Under the pieces are notes generated by a model, which searched no databases, was not told where the DNA came from, and saw nothing but the letters and a program-made list of their open reading frames with translations. Position numbers and translations under genes: made by a program. This document shows positions 59,231 through 64,000 of a stretch of 64,000 bases of DNA, piece by piece. Position 1 is the stretch's first letter, and each line of letters opens with the position of its first letter. This stretch comes from Vanessa cardui (lineage: Eukaryota > Arthropoda > Insecta > Lepidoptera > Nymphalidae), in assembly GCF_905220365.1 (NCBI RefSeq), contig NC_061147.1:4712001-4776000 (forward strand), in the 5' to 3' direction.

Positions 59231-62200
59231 CGAAATAGTGTTACCTAACTATTGAATTCGGCTGCATTTAAATATATCATACAAGCATCCGCTCCGATCC
59301 AAATATCATGAAAATCCATCGAATTACATTATGCTTGATAGTATAAAAATAGTTGCAAGAATGATACAAACGTACAGCATTCACATTTCTAACACTAGTA
59401 GGATTTAATGAATATTATCCTACTTATATGACGTCATTCGAGATAAAATACATAAAAGGTAAGAATCAACTAACCAGCTACCTGCTGTGAGACCTAAGCC
59501 GTCCATGAACTGATCTGATTAAAGGTTGAATTTATTGAACCCTCCATATCTGTAACAGCGCGTAAACGTTTCAATTCAGGGCGAAGGTCTCATTTCCTGT
59601 TACGTAGAATGATCTAGGTATAATCCCAGTCTAAGCCATACGGATTTGAATATTATGTTCAGAAATGTGTCTAATTGATGCTTACTTTAAGATTACCTAA
59701 CTATAGTATAACGTAATTTTTTACACTCAATACTGTATTAGAAAATACTGCCATACATAAGTGAATTACTTTAAAAAAGCGAGATGCAAAGATTTCGTGA
59801 AAAAAAATATACTTTTTATTTTCACGAATAGCACAGATTAAAAAACACCGAAAGCCCGAAAAGGCTGACATCGTAAATGGTTTTTGGTAACCCCAGCTAC
59901 TTAAATAACAAAATTTAATTAACTAGTCTCCAATATGGCTTCCAGTATCATTATATTATTTATAAAAAAAAAAAAACATCGTCTCTTACAAACGTGTTAA
60001 TCTCTTAAATTACTTCCTTCTAACGGACAAATGTTTAAATATATTATTCATAAAACATTATTTTAATTCATGACGTCAGACAAACCGTCAAGATTGAATT
60101 TGATTTGTAAACTCAAATGACGTGGGAAAAAAATATTGTAATTATGCTTTTAAAAAAAAACAATTGTTTTTTTTTTACTACAATGAACTTAATCTAAGTG
60201 TTTAATACATAATTTAACAATTGTATCAGAAACACTATTCCAAAAACTGATAAAGTCGTATCATATCTTATCAAACAATAACAATACGAACGCTATTCGA
60301 AGAATTTTTAAAGGCGGCAACCCTGTCATGAATTAATTACCGCGTCATGAAACGTCCATTAATATGAAACTGTAATTAATATCAATTGACAACTCTAGAC
60401 TGGACAGATCTTACAGTCTTTTATTATGTTTGTTTTCTTGTTACCGTAACCTAGTTAACCAATATATACAAATGCATTGAGCGATCTTTATTACTTAATT
60501 TACTTTCAAAATTAAATGATTAACCTAAAAAATTGCTAAAGAGAAAATGTAAATGTCTTCAAGATATATTATCATAACAAATGGTCCGTTAAGCAGTTTT
60601 AAAGTGTAAATATAAATTATGTTCTTTAATATTATCAAATTGTGTACATATATGAAATAAAAATTGTTAGATTGGTTACTATCTATTACAGAATAATCTT
60701 CGATATTTTAAGTAACATTCCTATAAGAAAAACGAAAGCTAGGAAGAAAGATTAACAAGACAATTTACATCTCCATGTGCTCGAAGGGAAATATATATTT
60801 GGAGCGATACAATTTAAAATTCACTTTAATTTCAATAAAAACAAAACAAGTTATCAATAAAAAATATAATAATAAGCTATAAATAAATTGGTGTTATGAT
60901 ATATTATAATTTTGGAAAAGATACTCTAGCAATCTCGCTAAATATAACAACCCCTATCAATTATTAAAGGATCATATTAAATAGATATTCAAAAACCCTA
61001 GCTAATATTGAATTAATAATAAGGCCAACTAATGAACACATACAGTAACTTTTATGAAAATTATGTGACCACTTCAGTCAATTTTAATAGTATATTTGCA
61101 CAGATATAAAGCCTTAATAAAGAAGGCATAGAATATGATAAGATCATTGTAAGTTTGCAAAGTTAAATTTGTATTAAACATAGTGGAAATATGTTGTAAA
61201 CAACGATTGTAAGCCATGAAACACACAGGCCTAGGTTTTATTATAATAATGAGTTACATTCTGTTAATGTTAATTAGTGTCATTGACACTGTAATAAAAT
61301 AACCTTACATTTTGTTAACATGTAATGTAGATATAATGATAATAAATATTTATGGAGTAAGTGATCTGGAAATGAATTATACCACATACTAATGTAAATA
61401 TTTAAGAAATATTATGAGTTATAAGAAAAAAAAGAATTCATCTTATATAAAAAATTAAAAGCTTAAGATTTTTAAGTTCAAGAGTCTTAATTTAAATCGA
61501 GATATAAATTATATTCGAAAACCACTATTCAACTAAATTATTATGAGTTCAGAACTATAATCATGTTTATATTTTTCTCAAACAAATTCACCATTTTCGG
61601 TAAGAACAAGTAACTAAATTGCCACATAAAGAATCTTTAACATGCCCCACAACTTCATAGACATTTATATATTTCTTTGTTTATTGAAATAAGAACATAA
61701 ACCATTTGTCTATAGAAATAAAAATAATCAAATCTGTAGCTGTAAGTGTGACTGTAAATTTAAAATAATATTTACTCACAGACAACTTGTTTAAACACTT
61801 GGGTGAGTGTATTATCACATTTCCAAGAGACATGGAACTTTTTTAATTTAAGTAAATATGACATCAATTAAATGTGCATTTCTTTCTAATATTATATTTA
61901 AACATTCATATAGTTATAGTGTATGGTGTCTTTATTCATAATTCAATGCTCATGCTATATTTAAAATCAAATTGTAAATACTTTCACCAAATTCACATAT
62001 GACATAAATTGAACCAGTTATGTTTTTTATTAGTTTACTTTTAACATTATATGTTTACTATCTATAGTATGATTGTTTATTATGAATTCTCTATTTAAAT
62101 AACCCTACATTAGAGAAAAATTTAATGATCACTCTACATTAGATACTTGTTTATATAAAGACATCTATATTATATTTTAATAATATATGATATTGTTTAA

Positions 62201-64000
62201 TCACACAGTATTGATAGTTGTAAATGTTTGTTAAATATTTTTAGCTACTAGATCAAGATTAACTGCACAACACAACCATGTACTAAGAATAGAGTAAGGA
62301 TGTTTATAATCACTCCATAATAGTTTATATACTGCTCATAAAACGTGTTTGCTTATGTAACCTTAAGTTACTCTCATGATGACTAATTTGAAGCACTTAT
62401 TTTTATAGCCCTTACTGCTGAATGAGTCAGAGTTATATGGTAAACAAAAGAAGAAAGCTTTTTGTTGAATTTAAAATATAATCACAAGCAAATACCGTGT
62501 TGATTTGTATTGGTGCACTGGCTTACGTCCAAAACATTGGAATAATATATATAAATGCGCCTTTGAGTCTTATGATGACGGGAATTTATAACAGCACTGC
62601 ATACCATATCAGTGCCTATAATTACCTTGAAGAGTTCACGTACTTGCATCCTGGGCTGTATCGTTCCAAGTACTAATCAATATAATTTATGATGAATCGA
62701 AATAAGTGGTTAATATATCGCGAACTATGGTCACCAAACTTTTTTTTTTATCAACCTATGTATGTTTTAATACACCAAATCTTATCGTTGAACTCACAAT
62801 GGGAATTTAATTGTGTCGTCTTCGAAATATCAAGATTAAATATAGCAGACGAACATAAGCAGTTAGAATACGACAAAAAAGAAATCAGTCAAAGATTAAT
62901 CATTAATAATATGAGGTACACTTACATATATTAAACAACACAACTTTAACGTCTTCTGTTTTCTAACACTGATTTGTTACACAATAGTCTCTGTACATAT
63001 TTTTTCTTTACAATAAAAATAAAATTACCACATAGTTACGATTGTATAAATGACAGAAAACAACGGAGTGAAAAAAGACGTCTAGATTGGATGGAAGGTG
63101 CACTATTCTTTGGTTTAGAAGTTTCCAACAGATGGCGACACTATCGCTTAAATCATAGACAATTTTTGTCGTCTTGTAGAAAGACCTAATTTTGAAGTAA
63201 CTTTTAAAAATTGTAAATAATATTAATCTTGTTTTAACCAAATTAATATATTCTTACACTCTTACCTTACCAACTTGGTAGCAATTAAAAGATAAAATCT
63301 CGAGAAAGCAGCCCAAAACAAAATTAAAAATTACTATTTTTCAAACTTTTTAAAAGAGTTGTGTTTGAAACGTACAATATATTGTATTACATTTTCTTAA
63401 AACATAAATATATTTAAGATTTTAAATTACCATGGCTATTTTTATTATTACAGATATTAAATAGGGGATATTTATCGTGTTTTTCATGTTTATTCGGTGG
63501 ACCTCGATATTTCGACATTATCTACGAATGGTGGTCCGAAAAACATGGTAAATATCCCGTATCTAATAGCTTTAATAAATATATTTTACTGGATATTATG
63601 TCACTTTTGCATTTGAATAATTTTTGTTATTTTTTTCATTTAAATAAAATGAGAAGTTTTAAAAAAAAGCCGCTGCAATATTAACGTATTTTTTAAAAAT
63701 GTTTTAGGAATACATGAAATAAAAGTAATAATAAAAATAAAATTATGCTAATGTCAATTTTTATACCATTCTTGACGGAAATTCTTTTTTTTTTGTTGAA
63801 TAAAATCTAAACAATTCGGGATACCTGCTAAGTTTTTTGGTGTAAAATGTTTACTTATGATATGTATTAAAAACAGTTTCTGTACTATTCATGACCACGT
63901 GGAATTTTATCATTTTCCTTTATTTTTATTTGAATATAGTTAAGGCGTTAATATTAATTTATTGATGTAAATAAATGCTTTATTCATAATAAAAATAATC
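59231..64000. other. AT-rich DNA without recognised genes
   Basis: 4.8 kb, very AT-rich. Short open frames at 62,689-62,934 and 62,974-63,241 have no recognised domain. No RNA gene or SINE is visible here. Confidence 0.5.

Overview
The window looks like butterfly DNA, probably from a nymphalid. It is AT-rich, with spliced genes, many copies of a tRNA-headed SINE that I recognise as the lepidopteran Metulj type, other lepidopteran-style interspersed repeats and one mariner. Species is inferred from repeat style only.

The left half (67 to about 34,050) holds one gene on the minus strand: the insect member of the TMCC family (transmembrane and coiled-coil domain protein; Dementin in Drosophila). 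I can follow twelve exons with agreeing splice phases, plus a thirteenth less certain one. They cover an N-terminal disordered part, the conserved coiled-coil core, a second coiled coil, a first membrane segment (exon 16,400-16,602) and a second membrane segment with the stop codon (67-205). Start codon and 5' exons are not identified and probably lie upstream of 34 kb or outside the window.

The striking object is a 15.9-kb tandem array (about 491-16,381) filling nearly all of the last intron, between the exons for the two C-terminal membrane segments. Its monomers are 57 or 54 bp, both multiples of three, about 280 in all and nearly identical. Three of six frames are essentially free of stops. 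The minus frame that continues from the membrane exon is open with no stop for 16.2 kb, so an unspliced transcript would fuse a repeat of more than 5,000 codons to the first membrane segment. The array carries a higher-order repeat of about 3.6 kb present three times, and it ends 19 bp from the 5' splice site. Three other introns of the gene also have a tandem or homopolymer tract just inside the 5' splice site.

The right half (34-64 kb) has no recognised host gene. It is AT-rich intron or intergenic DNA with SINEs, MITE-like elements, Penelope-like fragments, a tandem 0.3-kb repeat, a mariner whose transposase is broken by one in-frame stop (53,700-54,984), and one weakly supported candidate exon (57,252-57,417). 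Exon ends were placed by hand from splice motifs and phase; repeat ends are accurate to roughly 10 bases.
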